A stretch of DNA of 64,000 bases from contig BPGC01000008.1 in NCBI GenBank assembly GCA_026002835.1, forward strand, positions 13,979 to 77,978, in the 5' to 3' direction. The notes under the pieces were generated by a model. That model worked only from the letters and a program-made list of their open reading frames with translations, was not told the origin of the DNA and ran no database searches. This document shows, piece after piece, positions 36,787 to 45,874 of this stretch. This DNA is from Candidatus Nitrosocaldaceae archaeon (GTDB lineage: Archaea; Thermoproteota; Nitrososphaeria; Nitrososphaerales; Nitrosocaldaceae). The position numbers were made by a program, and so were the translations under genes. How positions within the stretch are numbered: position 1 is the first letter of the stretch; each line of letters starts with the position of its first letter.

Positions 36787-37620
36787 TTAATCGTTATCCT
36801 TTATAAATTCAATGACAAATTTACAAAACTCTTCTGGTTTCTCTTCAAAAGGAACATGTCCTACACATTTCATAATTATTATTTTAGCATTCCTCATCTT
36901 CTTAAATTCGTCTGCATATTCTACTGGCAATAATTTATCTTTCTCACCCCAGATTATCAATGTTCTCACTTTTATCTTATCTAGTCTATCCTTAAGGTTA
37001 GGAGCTCGTTTGCTTCCCATCAAAGCTGCTAGAAATGCATATTTTGCATTTGGTAACTTCATCCTATTAACAAAATTTTTTATATAATTCATATCTATTG
37101 CATCTGGATCTGTAGCCATTTCTTTAAATGCTTCAATAGCATTATCTAATGTAGGATACATAGCTGCTAAGATATAATCGTTTAATGCTTTGGTTCCATG
37201 CTTAACTATACCTGCTGGACTAACTAGTATAAGATTTGATAATACATCTGGATATTTTATAGCAAATTCGGCAGCTATATGACCTCCTAAAGAAGAGCCT
37301 AGTAATGTTATCTTCTTCCCTTTAAGGTTCATGGATTCAATAAACTTCATAATGAAATCTACAAAGAAATCTATTGTATAACTAGCCTCTGGTTTTTCGC
37401 TATAACCAAAACCTATTATATCTGGAGCTATTACATAGAAATGTTTTGATAGGATAGGAATAACTTTTAACCACCGATCTGATGATGCTCCAATACCATG
37501 GAGTAATATCATAACATCATTATTACTAGGATCACCTTGAGCTAAATATAATATATTATAGCCATCAACCTTTCTTATATGTGGCGTTATATTCATAGAA
37601 ATCTTGGTTTGTATAGCCAT
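36787..37620 (-). CDS. Alpha/beta hydrolase
   Basis: A 277-aa single-domain hydrolase. The oxyanion region is ILLHGIGASSDRW. The nucleophile elbow is GSSLGGH near residue 108 with Ser as nucleophile. Asp in IIWGEKDKLLP and His in VGHVPFEEKPEEF complete the triad. The fold suits an esterase, lipase or C-C hydrolase. It follows gatB by 21 bp, on the same strand, so it may be the last gene of the GatCAB operon. Confidence 0.88.
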   Translation of the reverse strand: MAIQTKISMNITPHIRKVDGYNILYLAQGDPSNNDVMILLHGIGASSDRWLKVIPILSKHFYVIAPDIIGFGYSEKPEASYTIDFFVDFIMKFIESMNLKGKKITLLGSSLGGHIAAEFAIKYPDVLSNLILVSPAGIVKHGTKALNDYILAAMYPTLDNAIEAFKEMATDPDAIDMNYIKNFVNRMKLPNAKYAFLAALMGSKRAPNLKDRLDKIKVRTLIIWGEKDKLLPVEYADEFKKMRNAKIIIMKCVGHVPFEEKPEEFCKFVIEFIKDND

Positions 37621-37641
37621 ATATGTATGTAGTTTATAATC

Positions 37642-39045
37642 TCATCTCTCAAGTAGGATACTAATCTTACGCTTTATTAACTCTAATGCTATTTTTGGAT
37701 CAGCTTTACCCTTTGTATGCTTCATAACTTTACCTAATAAGAAATTGATAGCTTTCTCATTTCTCATGGCATCTTCTACAGCTTTCTTATCTTCATCAAA
37801 TACTTTATCGATTATATTTATCAGTTCTTCTTTATCACTTATCTGCTCAGCATTAAGTCTTTTTGCTATTAAACTTGGCATCTCTCCTGTCTTGATGATC
37901 TCAGATAAGATCTGTTTTGCTACAGTTCTATTTATGATTGCATTATCTACCATCTTTGCTAACTCTGCTATATGTTTGCTAGTAACCTTTACTTTATCAA
38001 AGCCTAATCTTTCAATATATCCTTTAAGATCGCCAACAATCCAATTTGCTATCTCTCTAGCATTGTTATAATAATTTAATGCATCATCAAATATATCAGC
38101 TAATACTTTATCATCCACAAGCACTTGAGCTACGTTTTCTGATAGTCCTATCTTAAGTAACCTTTCTTTCCTCTCATCAGGTAACTCTGGCATTATACTC
38201 TTAACTTTATTAATTATATCTCTATCTATTATAAGAGATGGGATATCTGGTTCTGGGAAATATCTATAATCTTCTTCTTCTTCCTTACTTCTAGATTGTA
38301 TGGTAACTTTCCTCTTATCATCCCAATGTCTAGTCTCTGCTTGAACGCTTATACCTTTAGATAGTAAACTCTTCTGCCTAGATATCTCAAATAGTAATGC
38401 TTTCTCAACATCTTTAAATGAATTAACATTCTTTATCTCTACTCTATTACCTTCATCTATAGATACATTAGCATCACATCTTACAGCTCCTTCTAACTCT
38501 GGATCTATGTTAAGATGAGTTAATATACTACTCAACTTATTTAGAAATATTCTAACTAACTTTGGATCATCAAAGTCTGGTTCAGTTACTATCTCTACTA
38601 ATGGAATGCCAGCCCTATTATAATCTACATATGTGTAATTCTTGCTATCATAAACTAATCTTCCTGGATCTTCTTCTAACTGTATTCTTCTAATCCTTAT
38701 CTCTTTGCCTTCTATCATAACCTTTCCTTCATAACCTATACTACTTATTCCATATGCATTATACTGTGTAATCTGAAAATTCTTAGGTAGATCTGGATAG
38801 AAGTAATTCTTCCTATAAAACATTATCCTATCTGGTATCTTACAATTCAATGCTAATGCTATAGTTATAGCATATCTTACTGCTTCTTTATTTAGTAAAG
38901 GTAATGAACCTGGTAACCCCATGCATATTGTACATATATTTGTATTTGGCATCTTACTTCTATAATCTGTTGAGCAAGAACAGAATAGTTTACTCTTTAA
39001 AGCATTTATTTGGCAATGGATCTCTAATCCAATCTTTATACTCAT
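37642..39045 (-). CDS. gatB: Glutamyl/aspartyl-tRNA amidotransferase subunit B
   Basis: GatB activates the misacylated tRNA and binds it through its tail domain. The 467 residues begin IGLEIHCQINALKSKLFCSC. They continue with DLPKNFQITQYNAYG, EDPGRLVYD, NRAGIPLVEIVTEPD, and a helical C-terminal YqeY-like tail. The ATG overlaps the gatA stop by 4 bp. The operon order alaX-aspS-gatC-gatA-gatB implies joint production of Asn-tRNA from Asp-tRNA(Asn). Confidence 0.96.
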   Translation of the reverse strand: MSIKIGLEIHCQINALKSKLFCSCSTDYRSKMPNTNICTICMGLPGSLPLLNKEAVRYAITIALALNCKIPDRIMFYRKNYFYPDLPKNFQITQYNAYGISSIGYEGKVMIEGKEIRIRRIQLEEDPGRLVYDSKNYTYVDYNRAGIPLVEIVTEPDFDDPKLVRIFLNKLSSILTHLNIDPELEGAVRCDANVSIDEGNRVEIKNVNSFKDVEKALLFEISRQKSLLSKGISVQAETRHWDDKRKVTIQSRSKEEEEDYRYFPEPDIPSLIIDRDIINKVKSIMPELPDERKERLLKIGLSENVAQVLVDDKVLADIFDDALNYYNNAREIANWIVGDLKGYIERLGFDKVKVTSKHIAELAKMVDNAIINRTVAKQILSEIIKTGEMPSLIAKRLNAEQISDKEELINIIDKVFDEDKKAVEDAMRNEKAINFLLGKVMKHTKGKADPKIALELIKRKISILLER

Positions 39046-40460
39046 ATCTTAGGTTCACCTCTAATATCATTAATATCCTCAAATGCTTTACCTATGCTGA
39101 GAAGTAACCCTTCTTCATCATGCTTTGCCATGAATTGTATACCTATTGGTAAACCATCTTTGAATGATGAAGGCATTGATAGAGCTGGTATACCAGTTAT
39201 ATTTGCTAATACTGTATCTATATCTGAGAGATATAATTTGATAGGATCGTTTATCCTCTCTCCTATCTTGAATGGGAGTATAGGCATTGTAGGCGCTACT
39301 AATATATTATAATCCTTGAATCTCATTAACAATTCCCTTCTTATCATACTTCGAACCTTTTGTGCTTTTAGATAATATTTACCATAATAGCCAGATGATA
39401 AGACATACGTTCCTAGAATTATCCTTCTCTTCACCTCGTCACCAAAATTGCTTCTGATCATCATATAATATCTGTTCCATTCTATGCCTTCTGGTTCAAT
39501 ACTTTTCCCATATCTTATACCATCATATCTAGCAAGGTTACTACTAGCCTCAGCCATAGCTGTTGTATAGTATGCTGCTAACGCATATTTCAATGAAGGC
39601 AGAGATATCTCATCGATCTTTATCCCTAAAGTCGATAATTTATCCAATGATGAATATATGGATTTTACAATATCTTCATCAGCACCCTCGATCATCTCTT
39701 TAACCAATGCTATCTTCATACCTTTAACATCCTTGAATTGCATATAATCTTTAGAAGTATGAGTTGTATTATCATACTCATCAATACCAGCAATAGTTTG
39801 TAGCATCAAAGCAGCGTCATAAACAGATCTAGTTAAAGGACCGATTATCTCCATACTATTTGCATATGATACCAAGCCGTATCTACTAACCAAGCCGTAT
39901 GTAGGTTTCAAGCCTACACATGAGCAAAACGATGCTGGACATCTTATTGAACCTCCAGTATCAGATCCTAATGCTATACAAGATTCATATGCTACTACTG
40001 ACGCAGCTGATCCTCCAGATGAGCCTCCAGTAACTCTTGACTGATCCCATGGATTTCTAGATGGACCAATAATACTGAATTCCGTACTAGAACCCATACC
40101 AAATTCATCCATATTGGTTTTACCTATTATTATAGCACCTTCCTTCTTTAGCCTAGCAATTACTGTAGCATCATATGGAGGGATAAAATTTTCTAGCATC
40201 TTTGAGGCACAAGTAGTTCTAATACCTTTAGTACATATATTATCTTTAACTGCTAGAGGTACTCCTGCTAACTTTCCTTTCCTTTCTTTATCAACTTTCC
40301 TTGCTTCATCTATTGCTCTCTTATTTATAGTAATAAATGCATTTATCTTCTTATCAGTCTTTTCTATATGCTCTAATAACCTTGCAATATGATCTTCAGC
40401 ACTTATATTACCATCTCTGATCTCTTGAGCAAGTTGATAAGCATTCAATTTTAGACTCAT
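39042..40460 (-). CDS. gatA: Glutamyl/aspartyl-tRNA amidotransferase subunit A
   Basis: GatA is the glutaminase that supplies ammonia. Its amidase signature runs GGSSGGSAASVV, then SDTGGSIRCPASFC. The catalytic Ser/cis-Ser/Lys triad is complete (Lys in PLAVKDNI, the cis-Ser in GGSSGGS, the nucleophilic Ser in GGSIR). The 472-aa length is typical. It overlaps gatB by 4 bp and follows gatC with one base between the genes. Confidence 0.97.
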   Translation of the reverse strand: MSLKLNAYQLAQEIRDGNISAEDHIARLLEHIEKTDKKINAFITINKRAIDEARKVDKERKGKLAGVPLAVKDNICTKGIRTTCASKMLENFIPPYDATVIARLKKEGAIIIGKTNMDEFGMGSSTEFSIIGPSRNPWDQSRVTGGSSGGSAASVVAYESCIALGSDTGGSIRCPASFCSCVGLKPTYGLVSRYGLVSYANSMEIIGPLTRSVYDAALMLQTIAGIDEYDNTTHTSKDYMQFKDVKGMKIALVKEMIEGADEDIVKSIYSSLDKLSTLGIKIDEISLPSLKYALAAYYTTAMAEASSNLARYDGIRYGKSIEPEGIEWNRYYMMIRSNFGDEVKRRIILGTYVLSSGYYGKYYLKAQKVRSMIRRELLMRFKDYNILVAPTMPILPFKIGERINDPIKLYLSDIDTVLANITGIPALSMPSSFKDGLPIGIQFMAKHDEEGLLLSIGKAFEDINDIRGEPKI

Positions 40461-40461
40461 C

Positions 40462-40734
40462 TTAACTCATCTTTGGTGCTTTAACAAAACCATCCTTCTT
40501 ATTAATAACAACACTAAATATATCATCTTTACTCTCAATAGCGATATCATCTCTTAACTGATCTATCTCTGCTATAAGATAATTAGGTTCATCCTCAGCT
40601 TGTGCTTCATCTAATATATTAAGATAATCTATTATCTTGTTTATCTGTTCTACATAAATATCTAGTGCATTATCATCTAACTCAATTCTAGCAAGCCATG
40701 CTAAATGTTTAACTTTATCCTTATCTATATTCAT
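40462..40734 (-). CDS. gatC: Glutamyl/aspartyl-tRNA amidotransferase subunit C
   Basis: GatC is the small subunit that wraps GatA and GatB. The 90-aa protein has the family start KVKHLAWLARIELDD, then QINKIIDYLNILDEAQ, and an extended loop to the end. It overlaps aspS by 4 bp and precedes gatA directly, fixing its role. Confidence 0.93.
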   Translation of the reverse strand: MNIDKDKVKHLAWLARIELDDNALDIYVEQINKIIDYLNILDEAQAEDEPNYLIAEIDQLRDDIAIESKDDIFSVVINKKDGFVKAPKMS

Positions 40735-42041
40735 GGACTTAACCTCTCTATATCTCTAGGATAAAATGTAGCATCCCTAATATTATCTAGATTAGCAATA
40801 ATCATTAGAAATCTTTCCAAACCTAATCCAAATCCAGCATGAGGAGGCATTCCATAATCAAATACCTTTAGATGATATTCAAATGCATCTGGATTCAAAC
40901 CTTGCATCTTCATCCTTTCTACTAATTCATTCTTCCTATTTATTCTAGTACTTCCAGATGAGAGTTCTAATTCATTATACATAAGATCGAATGTCTCACT
41001 TATCTTAGGATCATTCCTCTTTGGTTTTGCATAGAATGGTTTTGCTGAAGTTGGCCAATCGGTTATAAAATAATATCCATTGATCAATTTACCTAATAAT
41101 TTCAGATTTTCAGTATTTAGATCATCTCCCCATTCTATCTTTGCGCCATTATCTTTAAGCATATTTATCAATTGATCATAAGTATAACGAGGGAATGGTA
41201 ATTCTGGTTTTATCAATTTAACATCCAACTCTTCAAGTTCTTTACTGTTATGATTATTGATATAATCTATTACATAAACAATAAGCTCTTCTAATATATT
41301 CATAACATCATTATAATCTGCAAATGATTTTTCAATATCAATAGATGTAGCCTCTGCTAGATGTCTAGTAGTTCTTGAAGGCTCAGCTCTAAAGATAGGT
41401 CCGATCTCAAATACATTATCAAATGCCATTGTCAATTGCTCTTTATATAACTGTGGGCTTTGAGCGAGGAAAGCTTCTTTATTAAAGTAGAATATTGGGA
41501 ATAACGCTGCTCCTCCTTCGGTAGCAGATGCTATCATCTTAGGAGTATTAACCTCAATGAAATTATTTTTATCCAAATATTCTCTTACCGCTTTTAATAT
41601 GTTATACCTTATCTTGAATACAGATCTTAATATCCTCCTTCTAAGATCTACTGCTCTAAGATCTAACCTTATATCTGTATTAGGAACTGTTTTACTATAT
41701 ACAGAGAATGGAGGTATCTTCTTTGCTAATGCGAATATCTTGAGTTCGATAGGTATTATCTCAACACCTCTAGGAGCATTCTTTCTGCTCTTTACAACTC
41801 CTTTTACACCTATACACGAATGTTCCTTTATCTCTTTAAATATTTCAAATAAATTCGAATCTTTCTTAATAGTTAATTGGATCTCATCGTCTTTATCTGC
41901 TAACATTACAAAGATTATATTGCCATGATCCCTAATACTAGCAACCCATCCCATAAGTATAACCTCTTTATCATCTAATTCTGGAGTTATTTCGCTAGTG
42001 TAATGAGTCCTCCTCCATGAATCTAGATCTTCTTCCATCAT
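40731..42041 (-). CDS. aspS: Aspartyl-tRNA synthetase, predicted non-discriminating
   Basis: A class IIb synthetase of the archaeal type with an N-terminal OB-fold anticodon domain (residues 1-105). The catalytic domain contains FIEVNTPKMIASATEGGA, AQSPQLYKEQL, the motif 2 segment GPIFRAEPSRTTRHL, and motif 3 GFGLGLERFLM. Residues 34 (Ala) and 90 (Pro) align with Trp26 and Lys85 of the discriminating T. kodakarensis enzyme as I recall it. Both changes predict that tRNA-Asn is also charged with Asp. It overlaps gatC and alaX by 4 bp each. Confidence 0.94.
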   Translation of the reverse strand: MMEEDLDSWRRTHYTSEITPELDDKEVILMGWVASIRDHGNIIFVMLADKDDEIQLTIKKDSNLFEIFKEIKEHSCIGVKGVVKSRKNAPRGVEIIPIELKIFALAKKIPPFSVYSKTVPNTDIRLDLRAVDLRRRILRSVFKIRYNILKAVREYLDKNNFIEVNTPKMIASATEGGAALFPIFYFNKEAFLAQSPQLYKEQLTMAFDNVFEIGPIFRAEPSRTTRHLAEATSIDIEKSFADYNDVMNILEELIVYVIDYINNHNSKELEELDVKLIKPELPFPRYTYDQLINMLKDNGAKIEWGDDLNTENLKLLGKLINGYYFITDWPTSAKPFYAKPKRNDPKISETFDLMYNELELSSGSTRINRKNELVERMKMQGLNPDAFEYHLKVFDYGMPPHAGFGLGLERFLMIIANLDNIRDATFYPRDIERLSP

Positions 42042-42967
42042 GCTACACTATTATTAGTTTTATAAATTTGAGTCTTTATATTCTCTTCTAGCAATCTTAA
42101 GCATTCATCTTCTCTATCAGCAGGTATTGAGCCACTAGCAAATGCATCTTTACCTCCTCCTTTACCTCCAACTCTAGATAATGCATTGGATAATATAGAT
42201 GAGCAGTCTATACTATCTGATGCCAATATTACAGTACATCTATCCTCTTTCTTATTGCTTATTAATAAAATGCTATTATCTTTTATAACTTCTCTTACTT
42301 GCTTCATTATAATCCTATCATCTAGATCTTCAAATTGAATGCTATAGAACTTTATCCCATCTATAACATCTGGCTTTATACTCTCCAATACCTTTCTACT
42401 TAGTTTAGCTAAACTCTTCTTATACGATTCTAGATCTCGCTTCATATTTTTTATTGTATCTTCTAATGTATTCATACTAACTTGTAGATGATCTATCAAT
42501 CTTAAGCATGTAATTCCAAACTCTAATGCTTGTTTTTTAGCCTTGTTACCAGCTAGGAACTCAATTTCGTATAGATTCTTCTCTCTTGATATATGTTTAA
42601 TGATAAAGAATTCACATTCCTTGGTATTTCTTACATGATCTTTTATGCATGCTGCATGATCGTGATCAGCTATCTCTACAACTCTCACCTTATTGCTTAT
42701 TCTCTCTTCATACGCTCTTAGATCTGGGAATCTATCCTTTGCATCTTTTAATGAATTGAATATATACTCTCTAACTTCTCTACCAGCATCAATTATATCA
42801 TTAGTTATACATTCAGCAATATAGATATCATCTAATGTTAGATTGTTACATTCAACATATATCTTATTTATCTCTCCATGTTCTACCTTCTTTACAAAGA
42901 CATCTTTGCCTAGATTCTGCAATGATCTCATGAATATATGTTCAGCGGTATGTTCAACTTCATACAT
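42038..42967 (-). CDS. AlaX-like alanyl-tRNA editing protein with DHHA1 domain
   Basis: The protein resembles the editing and C-terminal domains of AlaRS. HTAEH (near residue 7) and CIKDH (near 111) form the zinc-binding editing site that removes Ser from tRNA-Ala. A coiled coil covers about 160-200. A DHHA1 domain ends with GGKGGGKDAFASGS near 268. No synthetase domain is present, so it is a stand-alone trans-editing factor. It is the first gene of the aspS-gatCAB operon and overlaps aspS by 4 bp. Confidence 0.85.
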   Translation of the reverse strand: MYEVEHTAEHIFMRSLQNLGKDVFVKKVEHGEINKIYVECNNLTLDDIYIAECITNDIIDAGREVREYIFNSLKDAKDRFPDLRAYEERISNKVRVVEIADHDHAACIKDHVRNTKECEFFIIKHISREKNLYEIEFLAGNKAKKQALEFGITCLRLIDHLQVSMNTLEDTIKNMKRDLESYKKSLAKLSRKVLESIKPDVIDGIKFYSIQFEDLDDRIIMKQVREVIKDNSILLISNKKEDRCTVILASDSIDCSSILSNALSRVGGKGGGKDAFASGSIPADREDECLRLLEENIKTQIYKTNNSVA

Positions 42968-43045
42968 ATCATAGCATATTATAGATGCATATATTATTCA
43001 TCTTCTCCAATAATTTATAAACCGAAAAGATTGAAATGTTAGCAA

Positions 43046-43119
43046 GGGTGCGTCGTCTAGTCGGTTAGGATACCTGCCTTACACGCAGGTGGTCGGCGGT
43101 TCGAGTCCGCCCGCACCCA
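43046..43119 (+). tRNA. tRNA-Val (anticodon TAC)
   Basis: A 74-nt cloverleaf with acceptor stem GGGTGCG/CGCACCC and encoded discriminator A. The anticodon stem is CCTGC/GCAGG with loop CTTACAC. The T arm is GGCGG TTCGAGT CCGCC. No intron. A TATA-like ATTTATAAACC (about 43012-43022) precedes it. The stop codon of the transposase remnant on the other strand begins one base after its 3' end. Confidence 0.96.
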
Positions 43120-43597
43120 TTAAGCATGTGTGTTTGGATTCTCTAAAATTATCTTCTTATTTGGTAATGTTGCCTTATAGATAAATCCATAATTCATTAT
43201 CAATACCTCCGCTTCATCAGCCTCTACTTCTCCTTTTAATATATCATCCTTTATAGAATAGTTATAGATCTTCTCCCTAATTATAGTATATATCTTATAT
43301 GTAGTACGATATGCTAATCCTAGTTCTTTACTAGCCTTTAATACTGGTATCTCTAACTCAAATAGCTTTAATGCTCCTATGAACTTTGTGAATTGTATCC
43401 TTATCCATATAGTATGCTATCTCTACACTCCATTCCTTCTTGCATCTATAGCATCTATAGCAGTTATCCTTAACTCTGCCTATATGCTCATTATTACAGT
43501 ATATGCATCTATCAAACCTCTTAAGTATACCCTTATCCCTTAACCACTCCTCTGCCTTCTTCTCATCGTTTATCTTTGCTAGTTCTATTAGTTTCAT
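43120..43597 (-). pseudogene. Truncated, frameshifted IS1595/ISXO2-like transposase
   Basis: The N-terminal frame (43597 to 43358) holds a zinc ribbon, CIYCNNEHIG and CYRCYRCKKEW, typical of IS1595-type transposases. About 43391-43396 a one-base shift moves the reading to a second frame with FIGALKLFELEI, ASKELGLAYRTTYKIY and GEVEADEAE, matching the first catalytic Asp region. That frame stops at 43120, next to tRNA-Val. The remaining catalytic part is absent, so the element is dead. Confidence 0.75.
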
Positions 43598-43675
43598 ATA
43601 CTGTTATTATATAGATGGGTATTATTAACCAATCACCATATATATTGTATGTTATAATTAACCCACAAGCATTAT

Positions 43676-44692
43676 TTATAGTATTTGCAAAACGATCTTC
43701 CCAAAATGTTTACTTTCTTCCATCTTTTTATGAGCTTCTCTAACTTTATCTAATGGAAATATGCTATCAATTACAGGTTTAATCTTATTATCTTCCATAA
43801 ACTTTAACATATCAATCAACTGTTTTTTAGTTCCTAGATATATGCCATATAATGTTAACTGCTTATTGTAAAACGTTCTAATATTCATATTAGTATCCTC
43901 TCCAGATGTAGCACCACAATTTGCTAACTCTCCTCCAATCCTTAATGCTTGCAGATTTATATTCCAAACCTTGGCTCCTACATGATCTATAACAGCATCA
44001 ACACCATAATTAGTAAATTTCATAATACTAGTTAGAATATCTTCTTTACTTCTATCAATTATTAGATCTGCTCCTAGAGCTTTAGCCTTTTCTATCTTAC
44101 TAGCATCTCCTACTGTAGTTATTATTTTACAACCTAGAGCCTTTGCAAATTGTATCGCTGCTGAACCAACTCCACTTCCAGCAGCATAGATCAATACTGT
44201 TTTATCTTTAGCATTAACCTTCTCTAACATATTCCATGCAGTTAGATATGATATGTTTATGCTCGCAGCCTCTTCATAGCTTAGCCAATCTGGTATAGGA
44301 ATTATATTATCTTCAGGAACTTTAACATACTCAGCATATCCTCCTTGAGTATCATTTAAACCTCCGATTATAGTAAACTCTTTACATAAGGTTTCTCTGC
44401 CTTCTAAACAATATTTACATCTCCTACAACTCAAGCCTGGATATATCAATACTCTACTGCCTTTCTTCAAACCGTTTATATCATTCATCAACTCGCCCGA
44501 TATATCAGATCCAGGTATATGAGGAAATTTTATTCTCTTATTAGCAACACCTTCTCTAACCCATATATCTAGATGATTTAAAGAACAAGCATGAACCTTG
44601 ATCAGTGCTCCATCATTAGGCGTTGGATCTGGATAGTCTTGATATTGTAATTCTTCAATTCCGCCGTGTCTATGCAATACTACAGCCTTCAT
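43676..44692 (-). CDS. Zinc-binding alcohol dehydrogenase / quinone-reductase-like MDR enzyme
   Basis: A 338-aa MDR enzyme. HIPGSDISG and CSLNHLDIWVREG are in the catalytic domain. CRRCKYCLEGRETLC is the structural zinc loop. AAGSGVGSAAIQFAKALG near 170 is the cofactor loop. Some members of this branch lack catalytic zinc and reduce quinones or enones. The substrate is open. It diverges from pcc1 with 53 bp between the starts. Confidence 0.88.
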   Translation of the reverse strand: MKAVVLHRHGGIEELQYQDYPDPTPNDGALIKVHACSLNHLDIWVREGVANKRIKFPHIPGSDISGELMNDINGLKKGSRVLIYPGLSCRRCKYCLEGRETLCKEFTIIGGLNDTQGGYAEYVKVPEDNIIPIPDWLSYEEAASINISYLTAWNMLEKVNAKDKTVLIYAAGSGVGSAAIQFAKALGCKIITTVGDASKIEKAKALGADLIIDRSKEDILTSIMKFTNYGVDAVIDHVGAKVWNINLQALRIGGELANCGATSGEDTNMNIRTFYNKQLTLYGIYLGTKKQLIDMLKFMEDNKIKPVIDSIFPLDKVREAHKKMEESKHFGKIVLQIL

Positions 44693-44745
44693 TACTATTG
44701 ATAAAATATAATAAGTTTATTATACTTTATTGCTTATCAATCTTA

Positions 44746-44961
44746 ATGTTCGAAGGTGAAATACAATTGATATTAGATGAAAAGGAAGCTATCTATAAAG
44801 CATTAAAACCAGATGTTCTTAATGATAAAGATGCTTCAATAGTCAAAGATGAGCAGATAAAGATAATCATAAATGCTGAAAAGATATCAGATCTAAGAGC
44901 AAAGGTTAATTCATATCTTAGGCTAATTGAGGTTGCTATAAATGCTCTTAAGATAGAGTAA
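44746..44961 (+). CDS. pcc1: KEOPS complex subunit Pcc1
   Basis: A 71-residue protein with the Pcc1 fold order: GEIQLILDEKEAIYKALKPD, then IVKDEQIKIIINAEKI, then DLRAKVNSYLRLIEVAINAL. Pcc1 mediates dimerisation of KEOPS, which makes t6A37 on ANN-reading tRNAs such as tRNA-Met(CAT). The ATG at 44746 is taken; the open frame runs further upstream inside the adjacent dehydrogenase gene on the other strand. The 3' end overlaps endA by 14 bp. Confidence 0.85.
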   Translation: MFEGEIQLILDEKEAIYKALKPDVLNDKDASIVKDEQIKIIINAEKISDLRAKVNSYLRLIEVAINALKIE

Positions 44962-45502
44962 ACTTTTTCAGTTTATCAAATCTTATCTTTGATATCTTGT
45001 AATAGATAACCTCTCCTCTCCTCTCTATAACAGCGATAACTGGTTCTTTACCCATCTTTGATATCTGATCTATCAACTCTCCTACATTGCTAACGGGAAC
45101 TTTCCTTCCTTCATTTAAACCAAATACAACATATTTGGCTGGTTTGCTCCCATACTCACCTCTAGCGTATACTCTAAAATCTACTCCAAAACCGAATCCT
45201 TCTCTAGCAACATAACCTCTACTTCTTAGATCTCTATATACTAAGAACTTTGTCCATAAATTCTCATCATATTTTAATCCTATTCCTACTAATTGATCGA
45301 ATGTTATCTCTCTACCATCCTTATAAACTTCTAACTTATTTATATACATGAGATATAACGCTTCATAGATATAAAGATAATAGTATTTGTCTTTAAAACC
45401 ATAACCTCTCTTCTGAAGCTCATCTATACCTTTACCATCTTTAATTAAGATTTTATCACCAATTAACTCTCCATTTATAGCATACTCAATCTCTTGTGTC
45501 AT
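44948..45502 (-). CDS. endA: tRNA-splicing endonuclease subunit (EndA-like) without the catalytic histidine
   Basis: The C-terminal domain matches EndA: FLVYRDLRSRGYVAREG, GVDFRVYARG with Tyr112, AKYVVFGLNEG, and the strand AVIERRGEVIYYKIS with Lys152 just before it. The usual His lies three residues before the KYxV tyrosine, where this protein has Pro121. The whole 184-aa protein contains no histidine. It may be the structural subunit of a heteromeric enzyme, or a divergent catalytic one. It converges with pcc1. Confidence 0.85.
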   Translation of the reverse strand: MTQEIEYAINGELIGDKILIKDGKGIDELQKRGYGFKDKYYYLYIYEALYLMYINKLEVYKDGREITFDQLVGIGLKYDENLWTKFLVYRDLRSRGYVAREGFGFGVDFRVYARGEYGSKPAKYVVFGLNEGRKVPVSNVGELIDQISKMGKEPVIAVIERRGEVIYYKISKIRFDKLKKFTLS

Positions 45503-45528
45503 AGCATTATTTAGATTATATGCACCAT

Positions 45529-45840
45529 TTAATCGTTTAAATTCATAGCATATTTAGTAAGATCTAACAGCAATGCTAGTAAAAATTTATTATATTCCTC
45601 ATCATTAAACTCGATTATATCAATATTATCTTTATTAGCAAGAGATAATGCCTTTAGATGATGACATTCTTCATCAATCTTCATATATTTGAAATAGTAA
45701 CCTTTACATGAACAGAAATTTATTTTAGGTTCTAACCAATACTCCTCATTACTAACTATAGTAAAGATCCTCCTTTTACTAGGTAAAAATAGGTGCATCT
45801 TGATACACTTATTTTGCAATAACTTTTCTATCTTTTCCAC
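45529..45840 (-). CDS. SWIM zinc-finger protein, 103 aa
   Basis: CSCKGYYFKYMKIDEECHHLKAL fits the SWIM pattern CxC-x(n)-CxH. The remainder is a short N-terminal strand region (IFTIVSNEEYWLEP) and a helical C-terminus. In eukaryotes and some archaea such small SWIM proteins pair with RecA/Rad51 paralogues, but no such gene is adjacent. It diverges from the phosphoesterase gene and lies 26 bp upstream of endA on the same strand. Confidence 0.65.
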   Translation of the reverse strand: MEKIEKLLQNKCIKMHLFLPSKRRIFTIVSNEEYWLEPKINFCSCKGYYFKYMKIDEECHHLKALSLANKDNIDIIEFNDEEYNKFLLALLLDLTKYAMNLND

Positions 45841-45874
45841 AAACTAATTTATGTATAATATAATAAGTATCTTT

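Noticed and set aside
43358..43597. A free-standing 79-aa zinc-ribbon regulator.
   Set aside because: The continuing frame downstream matches the next part of an IS1595-type transposase after a one-base shift.
44623..44745. An N-terminal extension of Pcc1.
   Set aside because: It overlaps the divergent dehydrogenase gene and promoter, and the Pcc1 fold begins at the ATG at 44746.
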